This document shows positions 35,795 through 45,400 of a stretch of 64,000 bases of DNA, one piece after another. The DNA lies in contig JBDNYM010000001.1 of NCBI GenBank assembly GCA_047722305.1, positions 62,001 through 126,000 of the forward strand, read 5' to 3'. A program made the position numbers and the translations under genes. The stretch's first letter is position 1. Each line of letters starts with the position of its first letter. Origin of the DNA: JAKVJE01 sp047722305. Lineage in GTDB: Bacteria; Actinomycetota; Actinomycetes; Actinomycetales; Microbacteriaceae. The notes under the pieces were generated by a model that saw only the letters and a list, made by a program, of their open reading frames with translations, did no database searches and was not told the origin of the DNA.

Positions 35795-36265
35795 ATGCAG
35801 ATCATCGGAGTGGTCTTCGAGCGGTCCGGGTTCGCGGCCGCGGCCGAGCAGTGCGCCGCCCTGGGGGCGGTCGACGCCGTCCGCGACTTCCGCGTGCTGA
35901 CCGACGCCGACGCGGAGGCCGCCTGGACGGCGGTGCGCGATTCGGCGTCTGCGGGGGACGTCGTCGTGGTGTCGTCGCTGGCGGTGCTGGGCTTCGGCTC
36001 GCGGCCGCTGCTGTCCGCCGTGGCCGCGCTCGCGGAGGCCGGGGTCGACCTGGTCGCCGTCGCGGAGGGCGTCGACACCCGGGTGCAGAGCGGATTCCTG
36101 GCCGCCGCGACCCAGCTCGAGGCCGGGGTGCAGGCCGCGCGGCGGGCCGACGCCGTCGCCGTCATCGACCGCGCTTCGCACCGGGGCGCCCAGACCCCGC
36201 CGAAGGCCGAGTTCATCCCCGTCGAGTTCGCCGACCTGGTACCGGCCGACCGCCGACTCGGCTGA
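35795..36265 (+). CDS. Resolvase-like N-terminal domain protein, probably catalytically inactive
   Basis: A 156-residue protein whose middle reads DVVVVSSLAVLGFGSRPLLS, then VAALAEAGVDLVAVAEGVDT, closely following the serine-resolvase pattern (D.LVVWKLDRLGRS, then EGIDT). The N-terminus MQIIGVVFERSG replaces the usual Y-A-R-V-S motif with its nucleophilic Ser, and the paired Arg residues of DRLGR are missing. There is no C-terminal HTH. It may bind DNA or a partner rather than recombine. AAGGAG precedes the ATG. Core-like G+C content. Confidence 0.55.
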   Translation: MQIIGVVFERSGFAAAAEQCAALGAVDAVRDFRVLTDADAEAAWTAVRDSASAGDVVVVSSLAVLGFGSRPLLSAVAALAEAGVDLVAVAEGVDTRVQSGFLAAATQLEAGVQAARRADAVAVIDRASHRGAQTPPKAEFIPVEFADLVPADRRLG

Positions 36266-36568
36266 CGCCTCCGCGGCCAGCCGCAGCCGTCCAGCTGCCG
36301 GGAGGCATCATCCTGATCGGCACATCCGTCGGCACATCCGTCTGATCGACGCAGCCGCCCGGCGGGTGCAGCAGACCCCGCCCGACCGGGCTGCGTGTCC
36401 GTCCCGGGGCACTTCCTCGCAATCGGCTGACAATCTGCCCGGCCGCGGGACCTGCCGCCGATTCTCCCCGACGAGCCGCGGTAGATTCTCGCCGTACCCC
36501 GATCGCCGATCCTCGCGCTTCCTCCGCATATCCGGATCGCTCGTCGTGGTCGGAGCGGAGAACCCCAC
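36266..36568. other. 303-bp intergenic region with a short tandem duplication
   Basis: No gene is seen. Around 36317-36342 the 12-mer CGGCACATCCGT occurs twice in direct succession, flanked on both sides by CTGATCG. A TAGATT hexamer near 36481 could be a -10 box for the downstream ligase gene. Confidence 0.4.
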
Positions 36569-38257
36569 ATGAGGGCAGCGTGCGCAGTGCGGCCATGGAC
36601 CGGAAGCTACGGGGCGGGCGTGCCAGCCGGGATCGACCGGGACGACCGGACGCTGACCGGCATGCTCCGCGACACGGTCGCGGCCCATCCGACGGCCGCC
36701 GCGCTCGCCTACTTCCAGCGTCGCCTCACCTACCGTCAGCTGGATCGCGAGGTGGACGCCGTCGCCCGCGGCCTGGCCGGCCTCGGTGTGCAGGCCGGCG
36801 ACCGGGTCGCGCTGCTGCTGCCGAACTCGCCGCAGCATGTGATCGCCTTCTACGCGATCCTGCGCCTCGGGGCGATCGCCGTCGAGCACAACCCCCTCTA
36901 CACGCTGGACGAGCTGGCGCCGCAGTTCCGCGACCATGAGGCGAAGATCGCCATCGCCTGGGACCGCATCGCCGCGTCGCTGCTGACGCTCACCGCCACC
37001 GCGCCGCTGCGCGCCGTCGTGTCCGTGAGCCTGCGCCGCGCCCTGCCCTTCCGGCTGCGGGTCGCGCTGCGGCTGCCGCTGAAATCCGTCCGCGAGGTGC
37101 GCGACAGCCTGCCCGACCTGCACGTCTCCGGCGCCATCTCATGGGAGACGCTACGGCGAGGCCGCGGCGTCCTGCCGGAATACCGGGGTGCCGCCGATGA
37201 CGCGGCGGTCATCCAGTACACCAGCGGTACCAGCGGCACCCCGAAGGGCGCCATCCTCACCCACCGCAGCCTGCTGGCCAACGCCCGCCAGGGCCGGGCC
37301 TGGCTGCCCGGCGTCCGCGCGGCGGGGGAGACCGTCTACGCGGTGCTGCCCATGTTCCACGCCTACGGCCTGACGCTGTGCCTGACGTTCTCGCTGAGCA
37401 TCGGCGCGAAGCTCGTGCTCTTCCCCGCCTTCGAGCCCCGGCTGGTGCTGCAGGCGATGCGCACCGACCCCGCCACCTTCCTGCCCGCCGTGCCGCCCAT
37501 CTACGAGCGGCTGCTGCGCGCCGCCGCCGCAGCCGGCGTGTCGCTGGCCGGCATCCGCTACGCGATCTCCGGGGCGATGCCGCTGTCCGAGCAGACGGTC
37601 GCCGACTGGGAGCGCGCGACCGGCGGCGGTCTGGTCGAGGGCTACGGGATGACCGAGGCGTCGCCGATCATCGCCGGCAATCCGCTGGGCGGCACCCGCC
37701 GCGCCGGCAGCGTGGGCGTGCCGTTCCCCGGCACCGACGTGCGAGTGCGCGCCGCCGACGACCCGACCGGGCCGGACCTGCCGGCCGGGCGGATCGGCGA
37801 GCTGCAGGTGCGCGGTCCCCAGGTGTGCCGCGGGTACTGGAACCGGCCGGACGAGACCCGCGCCACCATCCTTCCCGGCGGCTGGCTGCGCACCGGCGAC
37901 CTCGTGCGGATGGACGCGGACGGCTTCATCACCATCGTCGACCGTCTCAAAGAGCTCATCATCAGCGGCGGGTTCAACGTGCTGCCCGCCGAGGTGGAGC
38001 GGGCGCTGCGGGCGTTCCCCGACGTGGTCGACGTGGCCGTGGTCGGGGTGCCGCGGCGGCACGGCGGCGAGCAGGTCGCGGCGGCCCTGGTGATGCGGGC
38101 CGGTGCCGTCCTCGACCGTACGAAGCTGGCCGAGTTCTGCCGTGGGCGCCTGGCCGAGTACAAGATCCCCCGTCGTTTCGCCGAGGTGGCGGAGCTGCCC
38201 ACCTCGATGGTCGGCAAGGTCATGCGGCGCCTCGTGCGCGAGCAGGTCTTCGGCTGA
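36569..38257 (+). CDS. Long-chain fatty acid-CoA ligase-like AMP-dependent synthetase
   Basis: A 562-residue adenylate-forming enzyme activating a carboxylic acid as its CoA thioester via an acyl-AMP. Motifs: YTSGTSGTPKGAILTH (P-loop), EGYGMTEASP (adenine site), RTGDLVRMDADGF (ribose-binding Asp), DRLKELIISGG (hinge) and the C-terminal SMVGKVMRR with the catalytic Lys. Closest to FadD-type long/medium-chain ligases; chain length cannot be told. The ATG at 36569 has a GGAGAA sequence upstream. It is transcribed alone and convergent with the alcohol dehydrogenase gene. Confidence 0.85.
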   Translation: MRAACAVRPWTGSYGAGVPAGIDRDDRTLTGMLRDTVAAHPTAAALAYFQRRLTYRQLDREVDAVARGLAGLGVQAGDRVALLLPNSPQHVIAFYAILRLGAIAVEHNPLYTLDELAPQFRDHEAKIAIAWDRIAASLLTLTATAPLRAVVSVSLRRALPFRLRVALRLPLKSVREVRDSLPDLHVSGAISWETLRRGRGVLPEYRGAADDAAVIQYTSGTSGTPKGAILTHRSLLANARQGRAWLPGVRAAGETVYAVLPMFHAYGLTLCLTFSLSIGAKLVLFPAFEPRLVLQAMRTDPATFLPAVPPIYERLLRAAAAAGVSLAGIRYAISGAMPLSEQTVADWERATGGGLVEGYGMTEASPIIAGNPLGGTRRAGSVGVPFPGTDVRVRAADDPTGPDLPAGRIGELQVRGPQVCRGYWNRPDETRATILPGGWLRTGDLVRMDADGFITIVDRLKELIISGGFNVLPAEVERALRAFPDVVDVAVVGVPRRHGGEQVAAALVMRAGAVLDRTKLAEFCRGRLAEYKIPRRFAEVAELPTSMVGKVMRRLVREQVFG

Positions 38258-38354
38258 TCGGCTCGCGGTCCGGCGGCCGTGCCGGCCGAGATGGCTGGGG
38301 GCGCGGCCGCCCGGACGCGGGGGCCGCGCACCCCTGGGCTCGGCGTCGATGCCG

Positions 38355-39407
38355 TCAGTGGATGAGCACCTTCAGCGCATTGTGTTCGGCGGCGTGCCCG
38401 AACACGTCGTACGCCTCCTCGACCTGATCGAACCCGAACTCGTGGGTGACGAACTTGTCGGCGGGCAGCTGGTGGGCGGCGACGAGCTTGAGCAGCATCG
38501 GCAGCGTGTTCGTGTTGACCAAGCCCATCGAGATGTCGATGTTCTGGATCCACAGCTCGTTGAGCTTCAGCTCGACGGGACGGCCGTGCACGCCGACGTT
38601 GGCCACGCTGCCGCCCGGGCGCACGATCTCGGTCGCCATGGTGAAGGTGATGGGCGTCCCCACCGCCTCGATGGCCACGTCCACTCCCAGGCCGTCGGTC
38701 AGGGCCAGCACCTGGTCGCGCCAGTCGGAGGCGCCCGAGTTCACGACGTCGCTGGCGCCGAAGTCGCGGGCGCGGGCGAGCCGGTTGTCGTCCAGGTCGA
38801 TGGCGATCACCTTCGCCGGGCCGTACAGGCGCGACGTCATCACCGCCGACAGCCCGACCGGCCCCGACCCGATCACGGCGATGGTGTCGCCGGGCTGCGG
38901 GCGCCCCGCCTGCACGCCGATCTCGAAGCCGGTGGGCAGGATGTCGGAGAGCAGGATCCCCTCCTGGTCGCTGACCCCCTCCGGGATCTTGTAGACGGAG
39001 TTCTCGGCGAAGGGCACGCGCACGTACTCGGCCTGGGTGCCGTCGATCATGTACCCGAAGATCCAGCCGACGCCGGCCTTGCCCTCGGGGTCGAGGCAGT
39101 GGCTGTACAGGCCCTGCTTGCAGTATTCGCAGCGGCCGCACGAGCTCACGCAGCTGAGGATGACCCGGTCGCCGACGGCCAGCCGGCTCACTCCCGAGCC
39201 GACCTCGGTGATGGTGCCGATGCCCTCATGCCCGAGGATGCGACCGGTCTCGACCTCGGGGGTGTCCCCTTTGAGGATGTGCAGGTCGGTGCCGCAGATG
39301 GTGGTGGCGTCCATCTTCACGATGACGTCGGTGGGGCGCTGGATGCGGGGGTCGGGGACGTCAGTCCAGGACTTGCGCCCGGGGCCGCCGTAGACGAGAG
39401 CTTTCAT
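38355..39407 (-). CDS. Zinc-dependent alcohol dehydrogenase
   Basis: A 350-residue medium-chain dehydrogenase. The catalytic zinc ligands lie in CGTDLHILKG (Cys) and GHEGIGTI (His-Glu); the structural zinc site is C-GRCEYC-KQGLYSHC. The Rossmann loop is VIGSGPVGLSA, and VIAIDLDDNR indicates NAD(H) preference. It oxidises alcohols or reduces aldehydes in the cytoplasm; such enzymes in actinobacteria often have broad specificity. AAGGAGGA lies 5 nt before the ATG. The AcoR-like regulator lies directly upstream on the same strand. Confidence 0.9.
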   Translation of the reverse strand: MKALVYGGPGRKSWTDVPDPRIQRPTDVIVKMDATTICGTDLHILKGDTPEVETGRILGHEGIGTITEVGSGVSRLAVGDRVILSCVSSCGRCEYCKQGLYSHCLDPEGKAGVGWIFGYMIDGTQAEYVRVPFAENSVYKIPEGVSDQEGILLSDILPTGFEIGVQAGRPQPGDTIAVIGSGPVGLSAVMTSRLYGPAKVIAIDLDDNRLARARDFGASDVVNSGASDWRDQVLALTDGLGVDVAIEAVGTPITFTMATEIVRPGGSVANVGVHGRPVELKLNELWIQNIDISMGLVNTNTLPMLLKLVAAHQLPADKFVTHEFGFDQVEEAYDVFGHAAEHNALKVLIH

Positions 39408-39512
39408 GGTTCCTCCTTGAACCGTACCGATGGAGCAGGTCTGCCCTGCTACCTGCAGTGTCCCGCTCCAGCGGTGCGATCTTCTGGGGAAGCGCTCGGC
39501 GATCGTCTCGAA

Positions 39513-40952
39513 TCAAGACGGTGCGCGCCCTGCCGGCAGTCCGTAGGCGGCGAGTTTGCGGTAGAGGGCGGCGCGCGAGATTCCGAGCAGCCGAGCCGAT
39601 GCGGTGCGGTTGCCGTTCGTCCAGGCGATGGCGGCCGCGATCTCGCGGCGCTCGGCCAGCTCGATCTCGGTGAAGCGCCGTAGCCGGGGCACGAGATCGG
39701 GAGGGACCTCTGCGACGGTCCCGCCGGGCTGCCGTTCGAGCAGCTCTCGGACGACCGCGGCCAGCTCGTCGATGTTGTCCGGCCAGGATGCGGCCGCCAA
39801 CCGGTCGACGACCTGCCGCTCGATCCGGCCGCCGCCGCCGGGGACGATCCGATCGGCGACGGTGCGGACGATGGACGCGAACTCCCCTCGACGCTGGCGC
39901 AGGGCGGGCAGCATGACCGTGTGGGCGACGTACGGCAGCAGCTCCCGGAGCGGGGACGCCTCGCGCAGCACCGGCGGAGCGGCCGTGAGCACGGGCCGGT
40001 GCAGCCGCCCGCCGAACCCGGGCGTGGCCAGGAACCGGTGCACGGTGGCGAGCTCGTCGGCCCGCAGCAGCTGGGCGTCGGCGAAGACCACTGCGCCGTG
40101 CCGGTGCGCGTCCTCGTCGGTGAGCTGGGAAAGGCCCTCGCGGACGCGTCCGGCGCGCAGGACGCTCATGGGGGCGCCGGGCGCCACGCGCTGCAGGGCG
40201 TCGGCCAGCAGCGTCAGCCGTCCCGACCCGGGTTCTCCGAGCATGAGCAGGGACTGGCCGTGGCGGAGGGCGTGGATGGTGTCGTTGAGGGCCGGCTGCC
40301 AGAGCGACGAGGCCTCGGGGGCGGCGGGGCGCAGGGCGGCGCCGGCGCCCGTCGCCCGCAGCCGGTCCGCGATGAGCGCCGCCGTCCGCTCGGCGAGCTG
40401 CCGCATCCGAGGGTGGGAGTCGCGCTGGCGGGCGGTCAGGTCGAGCACGCCCAGCACCCGCCCGCCGACGGGGTCCATGATCGGCGCGCCGGCGCAGGCG
40501 TAGTCGAGGAACGCCCCGCGGTAGTGGGCGCCCGCCTGGACGAGCGTCGGACGGCCGGTGACGGCTACGGTGCCGATGCCGTTCGTCCCCACGGCGCGCT
40601 CGCCGAAGTCGGCGCCCGGGGCGAGCTGGATGAGGTCGAGCGCCGCCATCGCGGTGCGGCTGCCGACGGTGCGCATCTGCACCCGTCCGCGTCCGTCAGC
40701 GAGGATGACGCCGACGGGGAGCCCGCCGAGCTGATCGCAGAGAGCCCGCAGGGGCGGTCCGGCCGCCCAGACCAGCGGCGAGTCCTCTGCCGGGTCGGAG
40801 AACGGCACGTCGGCGGCGTCGGCATCGACTCCGGCCCGTCGTGACCGCAGCCAGGACGACGAGATGGGCCCGGGGACGCCGCGAGCCAGCCGGCCGCGAT
40901 GGAGGAATTCGTCCCTGGCGGCGGTCAGGCGCGAGGGAAGGGAAGCGGTCAT
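39513..40952 (-). CDS. AcoR-like GAF-domain transcriptional activator with Fis-type HTH
   Basis: A 479-residue regulator. An N-terminal sensory GAF region (about 60-200, with GTNGIGTVAVTGRP and DYACAGAPIMDPVGGRVLGV) is followed by a reduced AAA+ domain (GEPGSGRLTL as Walker A) and a Fis HTH at the C-terminus (NGNRTASARLLGISRAALYR). The GAFTGA loop that contacts sigma-54 is absent, as expected in actinobacteria lacking sigma-54, so it probably acts with the housekeeping polymerase. Located directly upstream of the alcohol dehydrogenase, which it may activate. Confidence 0.85.
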   Translation of the reverse strand: MTASLPSRLTAARDEFLHRGRLARGVPGPISSSWLRSRRAGVDADAADVPFSDPAEDSPLVWAAGPPLRALCDQLGGLPVGVILADGRGRVQMRTVGSRTAMAALDLIQLAPGADFGERAVGTNGIGTVAVTGRPTLVQAGAHYRGAFLDYACAGAPIMDPVGGRVLGVLDLTARQRDSHPRMRQLAERTAALIADRLRATGAGAALRPAAPEASSLWQPALNDTIHALRHGQSLLMLGEPGSGRLTLLADALQRVAPGAPMSVLRAGRVREGLSQLTDEDAHRHGAVVFADAQLLRADELATVHRFLATPGFGGRLHRPVLTAAPPVLREASPLRELLPYVAHTVMLPALRQRRGEFASIVRTVADRIVPGGGGRIERQVVDRLAAASWPDNIDELAAVVRELLERQPGGTVAEVPPDLVPRLRRFTEIELAERREIAAAIAWTNGNRTASARLLGISRAALYRKLAAYGLPAGRAPS

Positions 40953-41055
40953 GGTCTCTCCTCGTCGAGAGCGGCGGCACGGATGCCGTCACCACTGAAT
41001 CTAGCGCCGAGTGCGGGTGCGGACAACGCGGTTGCGCCCGAGGCCTGGGGGGCGT

Positions 41056-42273
41056 CTACGGCCGCGGGCGGTGAATCACCGGCACCGCGCTGGTGTCGGT
41101 CAGCGGCCCGGAGTGACGCCGCAGATCGGGCAGGACGGGGATGGCGGCGAGTGCGAGCCCGGCGCCCAGGAGCGCCATGATGCCGCCCATCCCGAACGCC
41201 CATCCCGGCCCCCAGGCGTCGATGAGCACGCCGGCCAGCGCCGACCCGATGCCGGAGCCGACCAGCTGGCCGGTTCCCACCCAGGCGAACGCTTCGGCGG
41301 TGTCGGCGAACTTCAGGCTCGACGACACGTTGGCGAAGAACACGGCCAGCGACGGCGCCGACCCGATGCCGGCGACGATCTGGGCGGTGCCCACCCACCA
41401 GACGTTGTGGGGCGCGAACGCCGCCATGAGCACCCCGAGGCCGACGACCGCCGACCGGGTGCCCATCGACCAGGGCGCCATCACCATCCGCGACGACACC
41501 ACCCCGGCGATGGCCGATGCGACCGAGAGCACCGCGAGCAGCACCCCGGTGGTGGCCCCCTGCCCCTGGAACGCGGCCACGACGGCGGTCTCGTTGGCGC
41601 CGAAGGCGGCGACGATCAGCGCGGACGACACCACGGCGATGAGGATGGGCCACTTGCGCATCACCGCGCCCATGCGGTGCGTCGACGGCGGCACGGTGAC
41701 CTGCCCCATGACGGGGGTCAGCAGCAGCCAGGCGCCGCCGACGGCGCCGAGCGCGGCGGTCAGCCAGAGCGCCACCCGGGTGGACGCGGCGCTCGCGCTG
41801 AGCGTCACGAGCACCGGCCCGAAGACCCAGATGAGCTCCTGGGCGGCGGCGTCGAGGCTGAACAGGTCTTGCAGACGGCGGGCCGGGACGAGCTTCGGGT
41901 ACACGGTCCGTACGGCCGACTGGACGGGCGGGGCGAAGAACCCCGCCAGGAACGAGAGCACGAGGAACGCCCAGAACGGCCCGTCGACGAACCCGAAGGC
42001 GACGATGCACAGCGTGTCGGCCAGCATGAAGACGCCGAGCACCTGGCGCATCCCGAACCGCGCGAGCCAGCGGCCGGCCAGCGGACCGGCGATCGCCGCG
42101 CCGGCGCAGAACACGGCGATCGTGAATCCGGCCTGGCGGTACTGGTGCAGCATCTGCTCGACGTGGATGAGCGCGGCCAGCGACAGCATCCCGTTCGGCA
42201 GGCGGGCGACGAGCTGCGAGCCCACGAGCGGCGCCACGGAGCGCTCGCGGAGCACGTTTCCGAAGAACTGCAT
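41056..42273 (-). CDS. MFS transporter
   Basis: A 405-residue membrane protein with about twelve hydrophobic segments and the MFS loop AGRWLARFGMRQ. It is similar in plan to efflux transporters; the substrate is unknown. It is transcribed in the same direction as the regulator and dehydrogenase downstream, but the gap of about 100 bp and different role suggest a separate unit. A palindrome lies about 105 bp upstream of the start. Confidence 0.82.
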   Translation of the reverse strand: MQFFGNVLRERSVAPLVGSQLVARLPNGMLSLAALIHVEQMLHQYRQAGFTIAVFCAGAAIAGPLAGRWLARFGMRQVLGVFMLADTLCIVAFGFVDGPFWAFLVLSFLAGFFAPPVQSAVRTVYPKLVPARRLQDLFSLDAAAQELIWVFGPVLVTLSASAASTRVALWLTAALGAVGGAWLLLTPVMGQVTVPPSTHRMGAVMRKWPILIAVVSSALIVAAFGANETAVVAAFQGQGATTGVLLAVLSVASAIAGVVSSRMVMAPWSMGTRSAVVGLGVLMAAFAPHNVWWVGTAQIVAGIGSAPSLAVFFANVSSSLKFADTAEAFAWVGTGQLVGSGIGSALAGVLIDAWGPGWAFGMGGIMALLGAGLALAAIPVLPDLRRHSGPLTDTSAVPVIHRPRP

Positions 42274-42375
42274 TTCTGCACCGCCGACTGGTCTGAGAGG
42301 GTCTCCTCCCCGCGGCCCGGTTCGGGGCGGCGGGGGATGTCCGGTCGAGTCTACCGGTCGGCAGGCGACTCCACA

Positions 42376-42391
42376 TACCGTCCGGTCGGTA
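42376..42391. promoter_or_regulatory. Palindrome upstream of the MFS gene, candidate operator
   Basis: TACCG and CGGTA flank TCCGGT, giving a 16-bp palindrome with one mismatched pair. A related TACCGGTCGG lies 25 bp to the left. This size and symmetry fit a TetR-type operator. No regulator gene is adjacent, so the cognate protein would be encoded elsewhere. Confidence 0.35.
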
Positions 42392-42417
42392 CGGATCTCA
42401 GTCGGGCGCGCCGTGCC

Positions 42418-45400
42418 TCAGCGGCCGCGCAGCAGGGTGCCGAGCCGCTGCAACGACACCGGCTCGGCCGTCCCCAGATCCTGGGCGGAGACGCTCACCC
42501 GGAACTCCTCGAGCATCCACCGGGCCTTCCAATCGCGGTCGCGGCCATCGGCGACGGCTTCCGCGAAGGTGATGCCCCGCTCCGGCGCCCCGGCCTCTGC
42601 CAGCAGGGACTGCGCGCGGGAGATCTGACTGAGCGGGTCCCGTCCGGGCTGCTCCACCACGCGCTGGGCCCGGCGCGCGGCGGCCCGCAGATAGCGGGGA
42701 AGCTCCCGCAGCTGCCGGACGCCGACGGCGCGCACGAACCCGTCGAACACGAGGCCGTCCACCTGCGCCCGGAGATCGGCGGCCACGGGCAGCAGGCGCG
42801 GCGAGCGGATCCCGGCGATCGCACGGTTCGCTTCCCGGGCCGCCCCCAGGGCCGCGGCAGCAGTCTGGACGATCCCGGCCAGTCCGGCGCCGACGGCCGC
42901 ATCCGCCGCGGTCGCGAGCCGGGAGAACGCCTCGGCGTCGCGAACGGCCCAGGCGTCGGCGGCGGCCACCTGCGCGTCCACGAGCGCGGCGGCGGCATCC
43001 TCGCCGAGCGCAGTCGGAGAGCGGTACGGCCCGGCGGCGACCGCCAGCCGCTCGGCAGTGGTCAGGTGCGAGAGGACGAACGGCACCGGCGGGTGCGCCG
43101 CGCACCGCACCAGCCGGCTGAGGCCGCGCCAGTGCGCGCGGTGCGCCTCGTCCTCATCCGCGAACACGCGCACGCCGGCCGTGTCGCCCTCGTCGACCAG
43201 GGCCGGCCAGACCCGTACCGCGCTGCCCGCGATCCGCTGCGTCTCCTCGGCGGGGAGGCCCGGCAGCGTCCACGAGGTGAGGCCGGACTGCTCCAGCGGC
43301 GAGTGGGTGCGCTCGACGCTGGCCTGCGCCTGCTCTGCGAAGTCGCGCTGCAGGGCGTCCAGGTCCGTCGACTCGGCCAGGGCGCGTCCCTGCGCGTCGA
43401 GCACCCGGAACGTCAGGCGCAGGTGCGAGGGCAGCCGGTCCGCATCCCATGCCTCTGGGGGAATACGTTGGCCGGTGAGGCGTTCGAGCACCTGACCCAC
43501 CGCCTCGGTGAAGGGGCGGCCGTCGGGAGCGGCGGGCAGGGCCGCGATCACCTTGCGCGCGAAGTCGGCGGCCGGCACCGCGTGGCGGCGCCACTGCTTG
43601 GGCAGGCTGCGGATCAGGGCCTGGACGAGCTCCTCGCGCATCCCCGGCACGAGCCAGTCGAAGCCGGCGGGCGTCAGCTGCGGCAGCACCGCCAGCGGCA
43701 CGTCCGCGTTGACGCCGTCGGAGTCGGCGCCCGGATCGAACCGGTACTGCAGCCGCAGGTCGATCGCGTCCTGCCGCCAGGTGGACGGGTACGCGCGCAG
43801 GTCGGCGGGGGAGTCGTCCTCCAAGACGTCGTCGAGGTCCAGGGTGAGCAGATCCGGGTGCTCGCGGCGCTTCTGCTTCCACCAGGCGTCGAAGCTGCGC
43901 TGGTCGGCGATGCCCGCCGGGATGCGCTCGTCGTAGAACGCGAACAGCGCCTCGTCGTCGACGGCCAGTCGGGAGCGGGTGCGGTTCTCCAGCTCCTCCA
44001 CCTTCGCCCGGGTGCGCTGGTTGTCGCGGAAGAACGCGTGCCGGGTCTCCCAGTCGCCCTCCACCAGCGCCCCGCGGATGAACAGCTCGCGCGCCAGCTC
44101 GGCGTCGACGTGGGCGAACAGCGCCGTGCGGTTGGACACGATCGGCAGTCCGTACAGCGTCACCTTCTCGGCGGCCACGACCGCGCCCCGGCGGCGCGAC
44201 CAGTGCGGCTCGGCGTACTGGTGCCTGGCCAGCCCGCAGCGCTCGGCGAACGGCTCCGCCCACTCCAGCGGGATGGCGGCGCTGGTGCGCGCGTACATGC
44301 GGCTGGTCTCGACCAGCTCGGCGGTCATGATGCCGGCCGGCTGCTTCTTGAACAGCGCCGAGCCGGGATGCACCCAGAAGTGCGCGCCGTGGGCGCCGAG
44401 GTAGTTGTGCCGCTGTTCGTCGTGCAGGCCCAGCTGCGAGAGCAGCCCCGCCAGCAGACTCAGGTGCACGGCGTCGCCGTCGTGGCGGCTGCTGGCTCCG
44501 GCGCTGGCGGCGCGCCGCTGCGGGCGCGTCCTCGGGACCGCCGGCACCGGCACGGGCTCGGTCTGATGGCGGGGACGATGCCGTGCCCGCCGCAGCTGCG
44601 CGACCAGATCGAACCATTCCCGTACGCGCATATAACTCAGAAACTCCCGCCGGCACAGCCTTCGGAACGCGCTGCTGGAGAGCGCGTCGCGCTGCTCGGA
44701 CACGTGGTCCCAGAGATTCAGGACGGTGAGGAAGTCGCTGGTCTGGTCCCGGAAGCGGGCATGCGCCTGGTCGGCGGCCTCCTGCGCCTCGCGGGGACGC
44801 TCGCGCGGGTCCTGCACGGTGAGGAACGCGACGATCGCCTCGACATCCTCGGCGCATCCGCGGGCGCGCGCCTCGATGAGCATCCGCGCCAGGCGGGGGT
44901 CGAGCGGGAGGTCGGCCATCTCGCGCCCCACGTCGGTGAGCCGGGTGGCGCCGCGGCCGGGTTCGACGGCACCGAGCTCCTGCAGGGTGTCGAGCCCGGC
45001 GGCGATCTGCCGGTGCTCGGGCGGCTGCAGGAAGGGGAAGTCCTCGATCTCGCCCAGCCGCATGACCGCCATCTGCAGCACGACGCTGGCCAGATTGGTG
45101 CGCAGGATCTCCGGGTCGGTGAACCGGGGCCGCCGGTCGTAGTCGTCCTGCGAGTACAGCCGGATGCAGATGCCGTCGGCGACGCGGCCGCAGCGCCCGG
45201 CCCGCTGGTCGGCGCTGGCCTGGGAGATCGGCTCGATGGGCAGCCGCTGCACCCCGCCGCGGGTGAACCGGGAGATGCGGGCGGTGCCGGTGTCGATCAC
45301 GTACCGGATGCCGGGGACGGTCAGCGAGGTCTCGGCCACGTTCGTGGCCAGCACGATGCGGCGGCGGACGCCGGGCGTGCGCGTGCGCTCGAAGACCCGG

